Below, piece by piece: positions 52,225 through 60,240 of a DNA stretch of 64,000 nt. The stretch covers positions 806,001 to 870,000 of the forward strand of contig NZ_QRAO01000001.1 of NCBI RefSeq assembly GCF_003353425.1, in the 5' to 3' direction. Source of the DNA: Marinirhabdus gelatinilytica. Its GTDB lineage: Bacteria; Bacteroidota; Bacteroidia; Flavobacteriales; Flavobacteriaceae. Positions within the stretch are counted from its first letter, which is position 1; each line of letters begins with the position of its first letter. Position numbers and translations under genes: made by a program. The notes under the pieces are model-generated. The model was not told where the DNA came from. It made no database searches and worked only from the letters and a program-made list of their open reading frames with translations.

Positions 52225-53619
52225 TTATTTGGCTGTTTTCAATTTCGTGAATTCTGAATAGAACTGTGGGATAGTCTCGATACCCTTTAAATAGTTCCAA
52301 ACTCCAAAATGCTCGTTAGGGGAGTGTATGGCATCACTGTCCAGCCCGAAGCCCATTAAGATAGTTTTACTCTTCAATTCCTTTTCAAAAAGAGCAACTA
52401 TTGGGATGCTTCCTCCACTACGCTGTGGTATTGGGGTTTTGCCAAAGGTGTTCTCGTAAGCTTTGCTCGCAGCTTGGTAACCATCGCTATCGATTGGGGT
52501 AACATACGCTTGCCCTCCATGGTGTGGCTTTACTTCAACTTTTACACCCTTTGGGGCAATGCTCTCAAAATGGTCTTTAAAAAGTTGTGTTATCTTTTTC
52601 CAATCTTGGTCCGGCACTAAGCGCATGCTTATTTTTGCATACGCCTTGCTGGCAATTACGGTTTTGGCGCCTTCGCCTATGTAACCACCCCAAATTCCGT
52701 TTACGTCCAGTGTTGGTCTAATACTATTGCGTTCATTTGTGGTGTATCCGGCTTCACCGTAGGTATCCTCAATATCCAGGGCCTTGCAATATACCTCTTT
52801 GCTGAAGGGGGCTTCGGCCATTTTTGCGCGTTCTTCGGTAGAGAGGATTTCAACATCATCATAAAATCCGGGGATAGTGATGTGGTTGTTCTCGTCGTGC
52901 AACGAAGCAACCATTTTTGTAAGAACGTTAATAGGGTTTGCCACGGCACCACCGTACAAGCCGCTATGAAGATCTCGGTTGGGCCCCGTAACTTCTACTT
53001 CAACATAACTCAATCCGCGCAGTCCTGTGGTGATGCTGGGAATATCGTTCGCGATCATACCGGTGTCGCTTATTAGAATTACATCGTTGGCCAATTTTTC
53101 TTGGTTTCGGGTTACGAACCATTCTAGGCTCTCACTGCCCACTTCCTCTTCGCCTTCGATCATAAATTTCACGTTGCAGGGCAATTGGCCAGTGTTTGCC
53201 ATATATTCCATGGCCTTTACGTGCATGTACATTTGGCCTTTGTCATCGCAGCTTCCCCTGGCAAATATAGCGCCTTGGGGATGTAATTCGGTTTTTTTGA
53301 TAACGGGCTCAAATGGCGGACTGTGCCATAGATCCAATGGGTCTGGCGGTTGTACATCGTAGTGGCCGTATACCAACACGGTGGGTAGGGTCTTATCTAT
53401 TATTTTTTCGCCATACACGATAGGGTAGCCGGGTGTTTCACATATTTCAACAGTATCACAGCCTGCTTTTTCCAAGCTTTCCTTTATCACGGAAGCAGTT
53501 TTAATGACATCGTCTTTATAAGCTGAATCTGCCGAGATAGAAGGAATCTTCAACAGTTCGATGAGTTCGTCTATAAAACGTTGTTTGTGTTCTTCAATAT
53601 AGGGTTTTGCGCTTTTCAT
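52225..53619 (-). CDS. M20-family dipeptidase
   Basis: A 464-residue zinc metallopeptidase of the M20 (CNDP-like) family. Zinc and catalytic motifs: VLVYGHYDVQPPDP (His-x-Asp), ARGSCDDKGQM, FMIEGEEEVGSES and, near the C-terminus, DSDAIHSPNEHFG. It hydrolyses dipeptides or similar amides in the cytoplasm; no signal peptide is seen. A single-gene unit. Confidence 0.93.
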   Translation of the reverse strand: MKSAKPYIEEHKQRFIDELIELLKIPSISADSAYKDDVIKTASVIKESLEKAGCDTVEICETPGYPIVYGEKIIDKTLPTVLVYGHYDVQPPDPLDLWHSPPFEPVIKKTELHPQGAIFARGSCDDKGQMYMHVKAMEYMANTGQLPCNVKFMIEGEEEVGSESLEWFVTRNQEKLANDVILISDTGMIANDIPSITTGLRGLSYVEVEVTGPNRDLHSGLYGGAVANPINVLTKMVASLHDENNHITIPGFYDDVEILSTEERAKMAEAPFSKEVYCKALDIEDTYGEAGYTTNERNSIRPTLDVNGIWGGYIGEGAKTVIASKAYAKISMRLVPDQDWKKITQLFKDHFESIAPKGVKVEVKPHHGGQAYVTPIDSDGYQAASKAYENTFGKTPIPQRSGGSIPIVALFEKELKSKTILMGFGLDSDAIHSPNEHFGVWNYLKGIETIPQFYSEFTKLKTAK

Positions 53620-53678
53620 CTAAAAATTTTTGGTTTTCACGAAGGTACAAAACAAGTGAATTTTTAAGGGTTAAATAG

Positions 53679-53708
53679 TTTGTAAATTCTGAAAAGTGTT
53701 TATCTTTG
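53679..53708 (+). promoter_or_regulatory. Promoter of tRNA-Leu array
   Basis: TTTG (53679-53682), 18 bases, TATCTTTG (53701-53708). The first truncated tRNA copy begins 11 bases downstream, so one promoter serves the whole array. Confidence 0.75.
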
Positions 53709-53718
53709 CCGTCCCAAA

Positions 53719-53866
53719 GCGGATGTGGTGGAACTGGTAGACACGCTAGACTTAGGATTAAACCTAATAAAAGTTCTTAAAATATTGAAAAAGCGGGCGT
53801 GGTGGAATTGGTAGACACGCCAGACTTAGGATTTAACCTAAGAAAAAGTGTTAAAAAATTTAAAAT
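53719..53866 (+). repeat. Two tandem truncated tRNA-Leu copies
   Basis: Units start at 53719 and 53793, both 74 bases long. Each repeats the acceptor 5' strand, D arm and anticodon loop of tRNA-Leu up to GACTTAGGAT, then turns back into a hairpin (TTAGG-CCTAA in unit 1; CTTAGG-CCTAAG in unit 2) and continues as an AT-rich spacer. No T arm or acceptor 3' strand is present. Unit 2 has compensating changes in its acceptor (GCGGGCG). Confidence 0.9.
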
Positions 53867-53948
53867 GCGGATGTGGTGGAACTGGTAGACACGTCAGACT
53901 TAGGATCTGATGCCGCGAGGTGTGCAGGTTCGATTCCTGTCATCCGCA
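53867..53948 (+). tRNA. tRNA-Leu (TAG)
   Basis: 82 bases: acceptor GCGGATG/CATCCGC, D arm GGTGGAACTGGTAGACACG, anticodon stem TCAGA/TCTGA with loop CTTAGGA (anticodon TAG), long variable arm, T loop GGTTCGATTCC, discriminator A. CCA is not encoded. A terminator follows at once. Confidence 0.97.
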
Positions 53949-53949
53949 C

Positions 53950-53977
53950 AAAAGCCGAAGAGAAATCTTCGGCTTTT
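53950..53977 (+). terminator. Terminator after tRNA-Leu
   Basis: AAAAGCCGAAGA, loop GAAA, TCTTCGGCTTTTT: a strong perfect hairpin with T tract. Confidence 0.92.
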
Positions 53978-54019
53978 TCGTTTTAAAAAAGTAAGTTTTC
54001 TTCACGATTTTTGACCTTG

Positions 54020-54040
54020 GGTACAACATAGGTACAACAT
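54020..54040. repeat. Tandem 10-base repeats near island boundary
   Basis: GGTACAACAT at 54020-54029 and again at 54031-54040 (11-base period). It lies between the tRNA-Leu terminator and the metal-resistance genes, in AT-rich DNA that is a possible integration scar. No integrase is visible. Confidence 0.45.
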
Positions 54041-54154
54041 TTTGTTATTTTAAGTGTGTCATTTTAATTGATGTCAAATAAAATGTTTTATTAATAAACT
54101 CTAAGATTTATATCTTTTTAGTTATTAAATAATTAATATTTCAGTATTCATTGC

Positions 54155-54199
54155 TATTATTTAAGTATTTGCTTAAATAATATAATAATGATATATTTG
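54155..54199 (+). promoter_or_regulatory. Promoter and ArsR-type operator
   Basis: Perfect 11-base inverted arms TATTATTTAAG (54155-54165) and CTTAAATAATA (54172-54182). The 6-base centre contains the -33 TTTG (54168-54171); the -7 box TATATTTG (54192-54199) is 20 bases on. A repressor bound here would block the promoter. Confidence 0.75.
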
Positions 54200-54221
54200 T
54201 AACCACTTTAAATCAAAAAAG

Positions 54222-54593
54222 ATGAGCTTGGAAATAACTTGTACACGGAACGAAGCAGACAAGAAGCAAATATCGAGATGCAAGGAAACAATAGAGAATT
54301 CTTCGGACAGCCTTAATGCAATAAGCAAAGTTTTGTCTCTCGCGGGAAGCGAGGTACGACTGAAAATTCTATTCCTATTGAACATAGAGAATGAATTGTG
54401 TCCTTGCGATATTGCGGACATTCTTGAAATGAGTGTTCCCGCCGTATCCCAGCATATCCGAAAAATGAAGGATGCAGGAATTATTACATCGAGACGTGAA
54501 GGGCAAACATTGTATTATTCGCTGGTAAAGAGTGAGCACAATGTTTTGAATGGAATTTTCAATTCAATTTCGACAAAAAAGAAAACAGCTTAG
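54222..54593 (+). CDS. ArsR/SmtB-family metal-responsive repressor
   Basis: A 123-residue winged-helix regulator. SLAGSEVRLKILFLL and IADILEMSVPAVSQHIRKMKDAGI form the HTH, and RREGQTLYYSL the wing. The ELCPCDIAD segment carries two cysteines at the usual ArsR metal site (ELCVCDL in ArsR), and another cysteine lies near residue 20. It likely represses the following mer-like genes until a thiophilic metal binds. An inverted-repeat operator covers its promoter. Confidence 0.9.
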   Translation: MSLEITCTRNEADKKQISRCKETIENSSDSLNAISKVLSLAGSEVRLKILFLLNIENELCPCDIADILEMSVPAVSQHIRKMKDAGIITSRREGQTLYYSLVKSEHNVLNGIFNSISTKKKTA

Positions 54594-54605
54594 AAAGTTT
54601 ATATT

Positions 54606-55229
54606 ATGACACCGAATAAAACCTCAAACACCGCGGCCTATACTGGCATTTTTACCGCAGTTGTAGCATCAATATGTTGTATTACACCTGTTTTGGCATT
54701 AATTGCCGGAACAAGTGGAATTGCATCAACATTCTCTTGGGTCGAGCCATTTAGACCTTATCTTATCGGCTTGACCATTATTGTTTTGGTCTTTGCCTGG
54801 TACCAGAAACTACGGCCGAAAACTCAGGAAGAAATAGATTGCGTCTGTGAGGATGATGCAAAACCTACGTTTTGGCAATCCAAACGGTTCTTATTGATAG
54901 TGACACTATTCGCCGCATTGATGCTAACCTTCCCGTACTATGCCAACATATTTTACGCACAGCCTACCAAGGAAATCGTCTATGTCTCTCAATCCAATAT
55001 CGAAAAGCACACTTCTGAAGTTGAGGGAATGACCTGTGCAGGATGTGAGGCACACGTGGAAAGCGAAGTCAATAAGTTGGATGGAATTATTTCTGTAAAA
55101 GCCAGCTACGAAAATGCCAATACCATAGTGGAATTTGATAATACTAAAACCGATTTGCCCACAATCCAAAAAGCCATAGAGAAAACAGGATACAAAGTAG
55201 TAGAGAAAACCGCTAAAGAAAATAAATAG
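54606..55229 (+). CDS. merTP: MerTP-type mercuric transport fusion
   Basis: A 207-residue membrane protein joining a MerT-like importer to a MerP/HMA domain. The MerT part has three hydrophobic segments and the cysteine pair SICCITPVLALI near residue 24, plus a cytoplasmic CVCEDD. The C-terminal domain (about 140-207) has the heavy-metal motif EGMTCAGCEAHVE. It imports Hg(II) or a similar soft metal ion for detoxification. It follows the ArsR gene by 12 bases and abuts the reductase gene. Confidence 0.88.
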   Translation: MTPNKTSNTAAYTGIFTAVVASICCITPVLALIAGTSGIASTFSWVEPFRPYLIGLTIIVLVFAWYQKLRPKTQEEIDCVCEDDAKPTFWQSKRFLLIVTLFAALMLTFPYYANIFYAQPTKEIVYVSQSNIEKHTSEVEGMTCAGCEAHVESEVNKLDGIISVKASYENANTIVEFDNTKTDLPTIQKAIEKTGYKVVEKTAKENK

Positions 55230-56576
55230 ATGAAAAAATTTGATGTTTTCGTTATTGGTTCGGGTATGGCCGGTATGACAATCGCCAATAAATGTGCCTC
55301 AAAAGGTCTTTCCGTCGGCATAACCGATGAACTACCTTATGGTGGCACCTGTGCCCTACGAGGCTGTGACCCCAAAAAAGTAATTATCGGCGCTACGGAA
55401 GTGCGCGAATTTGCCAAAAGGCTTAAAGGGAAAGGCATTGATACCATTCCGGATATTAACTGGAAGGATATAATGGCGTTCAAACAGACTTTTGTCGATG
55501 AAATGCCGAAGAAAATAGAAAAGGGGTACAAGAAAAACGGCATCGACACCTATCACAATTCCGCTACGTTTATTGATGAAAATAACTTAAGAGTTGGTGA
55601 AGATAACATTCAAGCCGATAAAATTGTAATTGCATCCGGTTCAAAACCAAAAGTTTTAGACTTTGAAGGCGGACAGCTTGCGCAAACGAGTACGGATTTT
55701 CTAAACCTTAAGGAATTACCGCAATCCCTGCTTTTCATCGGTGGTGGATATATCGCTTTTGAATTTGCCCATATAGCCGCACGTTCCGGTGCCGAGGTAA
55801 CGATAGTACATCGAGGTAAACATCCGTTGGAAAATTTTGACAGGGATATCGTTAAACATTTAGTCGATGCCACACGTAATTTAGGGATTAAGATTGTTCT
55901 GGAAACCGAAGTTTCTAAAATTGAACGTAAAGATGGCCACTACATAACCACAGGAATTTCAAACGGAAACGAAACTACCTACAAATCGGCAGCGGTATTT
56001 AATTCCGCTGGTCGTCCCCCAGCCATTTTCGATTTAGAATTGGAAAAAGCAGGTATATCCTTCTCAAAAAAGGGCATAGAGGTCAACGAATATCTTCAGA
56101 GCACATCGAACGCAAACATCTATGCAGCTGGCGATGCAGCGGACTCAAGAGGACTGCCCCTAACACCCGTAGCTGTTTTGGAAGGGCATATCGTGGCTTC
56201 TAATATCATCAAAGGGAACCAGAAAAAAGTCAGTTATCCCCCAATGCCTTCCGTAGTTTTCACTTTGCCCACTATGGCAACCGTTGGCCTATTGGAAGAT
56301 GAAGCCAAAGAAAAAGGATACGACATCAATATCAATTTTGAAAAAGTTGATAATTGGTTCAATGCGAGACGCCTGAACGTGGATGAATATGCTTTTAAAA
56401 CAATCATCGATAAAAATAATAATACCATTTTGGGCGCGCATCTGATCGGGCCTCATTGTGAAGAAACAGTAAATCTTTTTGCAATGGCGATAAAGACCAA
56501 GATGACTATAAGCGATTTGCGGACAATGATATTTTCATACCCTACAATGGCATCCGACCTAACCTATATGCTTTAG
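55230..56576 (+). CDS. FAD-dependent disulfide oxidoreductase, MerA-related
   Basis: A 448-residue flavin disulfide reductase. FAD motif VIGSGMAGMT (residues 8-17), redox-active pair GGTCALRGCDPKK (about 42-54), NAD(P) motif FIGGGYIAFEFA (about 166) and YAAGDAADS. Position directly after merTP suggests a mercuric reductase role, but the N-terminal HMA domain and the C-terminal vicinal cysteine pair of MerA are both missing: the protein ends SDLTYML. It could reduce another metal or a glutathione/bacillithiol-type disulfide. Confidence 0.85.
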   Translation: MKKFDVFVIGSGMAGMTIANKCASKGLSVGITDELPYGGTCALRGCDPKKVIIGATEVREFAKRLKGKGIDTIPDINWKDIMAFKQTFVDEMPKKIEKGYKKNGIDTYHNSATFIDENNLRVGEDNIQADKIVIASGSKPKVLDFEGGQLAQTSTDFLNLKELPQSLLFIGGGYIAFEFAHIAARSGAEVTIVHRGKHPLENFDRDIVKHLVDATRNLGIKIVLETEVSKIERKDGHYITTGISNGNETTYKSAAVFNSAGRPPAIFDLELEKAGISFSKKGIEVNEYLQSTSNANIYAAGDAADSRGLPLTPVAVLEGHIVASNIIKGNQKKVSYPPMPSVVFTLPTMATVGLLEDEAKEKGYDININFEKVDNWFNARRLNVDEYAFKTIIDKNNNTILGAHLIGPHCEETVNLFAMAIKTKMTISDLRTMIFSYPTMASDLTYML

Positions 56577-56618
56577 TATTCATTACAATGAAACAGATTA
56601 TTGATTTAAATAAAAAAA

Positions 56619-57002
56619 ATGAAATTAAAAATTTGCCCAACTTGTGGTTGCTCTTTAGTTCGATTGGGAATAAAAAGCACACCGCGCTTATCAATAAAAT
56701 ATAAAGATCAAGATTACTTTTTTTGTTGTCAAGGATGTATTGAGCAATTCCAAAACAATGAGGAAAAATATATTGCAGAAATAAAAAATCTAATTATTTG
56801 TCCAGTCTGTCTTGCTGAAAAACCAGAAAACCAAGTAGTAAGTATTCTATACAACGAACGGAACTTCTTATTTTGTAGATGTCCGCAATGTGTTTTAGAG
56901 TTCAATAAAAATCCAGGATATTTTATCGATAGATTAAACGAAAAGATTCCTTATAAAGGTGTTTTTGAGATTTCTTGTTGTAATGATTCAGTAAAAAAAT
57001 AA
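56619..57002 (+). CDS. Double TRASH/YHS-like cysteine-rich protein
   Basis: A 127-residue cysteine-rich protein with two similar modules: CPTCGCSL, then DYFFCCQGCIEQFQNNEEKYI; and CPVCLAEKP, then NFLFCRCPQCVLEFNKNPGYFI. Each ends like a TRASH/YHS metal-binding finger (CxxCxxxFxxNPxxY). It also has a final CC. It probably binds thiophilic metal ions in the cytoplasm, as sensor or chaperone. More AT-rich than the mer genes upstream. Confidence 0.7.
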   Translation: MKLKICPTCGCSLVRLGIKSTPRLSIKYKDQDYFFCCQGCIEQFQNNEEKYIAEIKNLIICPVCLAEKPENQVVSILYNERNFLFCRCPQCVLEFNKNPGYFIDRLNEKIPYKGVFEISCCNDSVKK

Positions 57003-57007
57003 TAAAT

Positions 57008-57208
57008 ATGATATTAACATCAGAAATTTCGTGCCCATACTGCAGTCACAAAAAAAAAGAGCAAATGCCTACAGATGCCTGTCAATTCTTTTACGAATGT
57101 GAGAATTGCAAACAAATACTAAAACCAAAAGAAGGCGATTGCTGTGTATTCTGTTCTTACGGTAATGTCGCCTGTCCACCGATTCAGGAAGGTTCAAATT
57201 GTTGCTAA
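57008..57208 (+). CDS. GDCCVxC-domain protein
   Basis: A 66-residue cysteine-rich protein with a PYCSHKK pair, CENCKQ, the family signature GDCCVFCSYG near residue 47 and a terminal NCC. This is the GDCCVxC family, known as (seleno)proteins associated with mercury resistance genes; here all positions are ordinary cysteines. It follows the TRASH protein gene by 5 bases and closes the mer-like operon. Confidence 0.85.
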   Translation: MILTSEISCPYCSHKKKEQMPTDACQFFYECENCKQILKPKEGDCCVFCSYGNVACPPIQEGSNCC

Positions 57209-57252
57209 TAACTTTTAATTATAGTTGATATTATTGTTTCCACAATATATCT

Positions 57253-59481
57253 TTAAAAACTGAATTGTAACCCTGCATTAAATCCAAAAGGATGTCCGGG
57301 ACGTAAACCTGCTGGGACACGGGATACTGCATATTCTGAATCAAATAAGTTTATTATGTTTGTTGATAGCGTAAAATTTTCATTAAGAAAATAATGCGCA
57401 GATAAGTCAACGATAAAATTAGAATCTACTTTAAAATTTTCTGGAATCTGTCCAGAACCAGCCTTGGTTCTAAATGCACCTGTATAACGTGAATTTAGGT
57501 TTACTTCAAATTTCTTATGCTGTAGCCCTAAGGTAGCATTTAATTGGTTTTTTGCAATGTATGGTATTTCATCCCCTTTGGTCACTACCCCATAAATATC
57601 TTCATTACTATCAAAACTGGTCAGGAATTCGGTATCGGTAAGGGTGTAGGAAATCGATATAGGAAGTTTAAATTTCCCTGATGTATTGTATAGCAAATTG
57701 TAATTTAGCAAAAGTTCAATGCCACTTACACGCACTTCACCAGCATTAAACTGGTCAAGGCTTCCTGTACCACCTGTTGCGGCCAAATCACTTCCCAGCA
57801 GGTTTTGATAATCATTGTAGAATCCGACAAGTTCCCCAGAAAAACCTTTAAAGCCAAATCGGGAACCCAACTCATAATTAATACTTTCTTCTGCATTTTG
57901 TCCCGGTGTATTACTTGGTGGCGAAAATCCTTTATGTATCCCACCGAAAACCGATATATGGTTATTGAATCTGTAATTTGCACCTATGCCTGGAATCCAT
58001 ACATCTACGTTATTTTCGCGAATAGCTATATCCTCACCAGTTCTGTTTGGGTCGCTCGTGCCATAATCCGTTCGGGTAAGGGTTATATTTTCATAACGCA
58101 AACCAGGTGTTAAAGTAAGGTTCTCAATTTTAAGGGTGTACAAGAGGTGTGCCGCCAATGCTTTTGCACTACTTATACGATTGGCATCTGCACCTTTTTC
58201 GCCTACTGTGGTTCGTATTAATTCTTGGTTTTCAAAAGCATATCTGTCCACCCATTGAAATCTGTCCTCATTATCTTCGTGGTAACGTATTCCAGCTTCC
58301 AGAGTTTGTAACCAGCCAGAACCCCATCGTAATTTGGCAATGGATTGAGCACCATTTGAGGTGTATGTTCTGTTGTTTGCCTTTATGCCCATAACATCGT
58401 CTTGGGTGTCTTCGTTTCCTAAAATGGTTTGGTATTCTAAGGGGTAATCCTGTGGTGATGATAGGATGCTGTTTATGCTCACTCTTTCGCCAAGGTTTAC
58501 ATCGGTTAACTTATACCAATTCCGTTTGAATTTATTCAAGTAACCAGTGGTACTTATATTTAACGATGGGGATACTTGTATAAAATGGGTAAGTTGGTAT
58601 TGTTGATGTTCGGCGTTCATTACATCCTCAGACGATGCCCTGTATCTTCTATAAGGGTTTTCTTCAAAGTCTTCATCGGTCAATCCCAAGTAAGTTTCGT
58701 TTGCCTCTTCTTCAGAATATTGGATTTTAAATGTTAGTGACTGATACATTTTTGCATCTAAATTTGAGTTGACCCTAAACTTGGCTAAATAATCAGATTT
58801 ATCAAATCCTGTATTGCCATCACCATCTAAATCCTTAAAACCGTCTGAGCTGTAATTGAAATAATCCGTTACAAATCCAAAGTTTTGATAGCTGTCACCA
58901 ATGACTAATTGCGTGTTTCTTGAGCCATAATTCCCTGCGGCAATGGAAGCTCGTCCAGAAAATTCGTCAGGAATTCGGGAAGAAATCATATTAATAGCAC
59001 CACCAGTGGTGTTGGGTCCATATTGAATTTGACTGCTTCCTTTTAAGATTTCGACGGCCTGCATACGCCCAATGGTTGGGAAATAATAGGCGGCAGGTGC
59101 GCTGTAGGGTGCAGGGGCTATGAGAACGCCATCTTCCATCAAATTTATTTTTGCACTACGTTCAGGTGATGTGCCTCGTAAACTTATATTTGGGCGTAGT
59201 CCAAACCCATCCTCTTCGTAAATATTAATTCCTGGAACTGTTTGTAAAACCCTGTTGATATTGGTGTAAGAGAATTTTTTTAAATCCTCTTCAGAAATAT
59301 AACTCGCAGATCCCGTTTTGTTTTTAATCTCAAATTTACTGCCCAGTATGGTGTTGGCAGATATAATAACCTCTTTTAGACGTTCCGTTTTTTGTTGGAT
59401 GGTATCTTCTTTTTGAGGATTTGTTTGCCCCCATATATACGTAAACTGTAGGATAAATAGTAGAAAAAATAGAATTCTCAT
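57253..59481 (-). CDS. TonB-dependent outer-membrane receptor (FecA-like)
   Basis: About 742 residues from the ATG at 59481 (signal peptide ending in TYIWG); the frame extends to 59541. The plug domain has QTVPGINIYEEDGF, NISLRGTSPERS and EILKGSSQIQYGPNTTGGAIN; the barrel runs to a terminal phenylalanine (AGLQFSF) after NLFDSEYAVSRVPAGLRPG. It takes up a metal chelate or siderophore using TonB energy; the ligand is unknown. The usual flavobacterial N-terminal carboxypeptidase-like domain is absent. Two Fur-like boxes lie upstream. Confidence 0.9.
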   Translation of the reverse strand: MRILFFLLFILQFTYIWGQTNPQKEDTIQQKTERLKEVIISANTILGSKFEIKNKTGSASYISEEDLKKFSYTNINRVLQTVPGINIYEEDGFGLRPNISLRGTSPERSAKINLMEDGVLIAPAPYSAPAAYYFPTIGRMQAVEILKGSSQIQYGPNTTGGAINMISSRIPDEFSGRASIAAGNYGSRNTQLVIGDSYQNFGFVTDYFNYSSDGFKDLDGDGNTGFDKSDYLAKFRVNSNLDAKMYQSLTFKIQYSEEEANETYLGLTDEDFEENPYRRYRASSEDVMNAEHQQYQLTHFIQVSPSLNISTTGYLNKFKRNWYKLTDVNLGERVSINSILSSPQDYPLEYQTILGNEDTQDDVMGIKANNRTYTSNGAQSIAKLRWGSGWLQTLEAGIRYHEDNEDRFQWVDRYAFENQELIRTTVGEKGADANRISSAKALAAHLLYTLKIENLTLTPGLRYENITLTRTDYGTSDPNRTGEDIAIRENNVDVWIPGIGANYRFNNHISVFGGIHKGFSPPSNTPGQNAEESINYELGSRFGFKGFSGELVGFYNDYQNLLGSDLAATGGTGSLDQFNAGEVRVSGIELLLNYNLLYNTSGKFKLPISISYTLTDTEFLTSFDSNEDIYGVVTKGDEIPYIAKNQLNATLGLQHKKFEVNLNSRYTGAFRTKAGSGQIPENFKVDSNFIVDLSAHYFLNENFTLSTNIINLFDSEYAVSRVPAGLRPGHPFGFNAGLQFSF

Positions 59482-59492
59482 TGGTAATAAAT

Positions 59493-59513
59493 TATTTAGA
59501 ATGATTTTAAATA
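59493..59513. promoter_or_regulatory. Fur-like box 1
   Basis: TATTTAGAAT-G-ATTTTAAATA: 10-1-10 inverted repeat with one mismatch, just upstream of the receptor start. Confidence 0.55.
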
Positions 59514-59552
59514 GAAGACAAATGTAATGTGCTGATTTCAAAAAACCAATAT

Positions 59553-59573
59553 TATTTAGAATTATTCTTAATA
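59553..59573. promoter_or_regulatory. Fur-like box 2
   Basis: TATTTAGAAT-T-ATTCTTAATA: 10-1-10 inverted repeat with one mismatch. It shares the left 12 bases ATTATTTAGAAT exactly with box 1 and lies 60 bases away, in the divergent region. Confidence 0.6.
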
Positions 59574-59699
59574 ATACTTTTGAAGTATTTTATATTCAGT
59601 AGTTTATATCTTATAAGAATTTTAAATTTATTAAAGTGTCTAATAATGGATTACTTAATTAAATTTCTGTTAATCCCAATAAAAACTGTTAAAATTTTG

Positions 59700-59707
59700 T
59701 AATTTTG
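59700..59707 (+). promoter_or_regulatory. Promoter -7 box of HYC_CC_PP gene
   Basis: TAATTTTG (TAnnTTTG), only 6 bases before the ATG at 59713, which would give a nearly leaderless transcript. Confidence 0.4.
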
Positions 59708-59712
59708 CAAAG

Positions 59713-60132
59713 ATGAAACAAGTTATCCATAAAATATTATCTATTTCGATGGCTTTTGTAGTGATGTTTTCTACAATGTCTTTTACCGTGGATATGCACT
59801 ATTGTGGGGGAAACTTGGTTGATTTCAGTTTATTCTCAAAAGCTGAAGGTTGTGGAATGGAAAAGGCACAACCAGTCAAAAGTTGTGAGAATCCTAAAAT
59901 GACTGAGAAATCTTGTTGTACAGACCAACAAATTGTAAAGGAAGGTAAAGACGACCTTAAAATATCTTTTGACACGCTTTCATTTGAGCAGCAAACGTTC
60001 ATCGCTGCTTTTACATATTCTTATATAAACTTATTTGAAGGAACCGAATCTGAAGAAGTTCCTTTTGAAGATTACCCGCGACCCTTTGTCAAACGGGATG
60101 TGCAAGTGCTGCACCAGACTTTCTTAATTTGA
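59713..60132 (+). CDS. HYC_CC_PP-family protein
   Basis: A 139-residue secreted protein with a signal-like N-terminus (about 1-26). The family motifs are visible in order: DMHYCGGNLVD (HYC), KSCCTDQQ (CC) and EDYPRPFV (PP). Members are found beside heavy-metal efflux genes in Bacteroidota and may bind copper or another soft metal in the periplasm. It lies 108 bases before the CusA-type pump gene. Confidence 0.88.
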   Translation: MKQVIHKILSISMAFVVMFSTMSFTVDMHYCGGNLVDFSLFSKAEGCGMEKAQPVKSCENPKMTEKSCCTDQQIVKEGKDDLKISFDTLSFEQQTFIAAFTYSYINLFEGTESEEVPFEDYPRPFVKRDVQVLHQTFLI

Positions 60133-60240
60133 TTTGTTAGATTTTTTGAATGAAGCCCAACAGCTACGCTGTAGTGGGCTAAAACTCGTGTTTGTCATTT
60201 TTTGCAGCACGTAATTCCAAAACTCTAATAATCAAATGCT

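Noticed and set aside
55230-56576. Calling the flavoprotein mercuric reductase merA
   Set aside because: No HMA domain and no C-terminal cysteine pair; only neighbourhood supports mercury.
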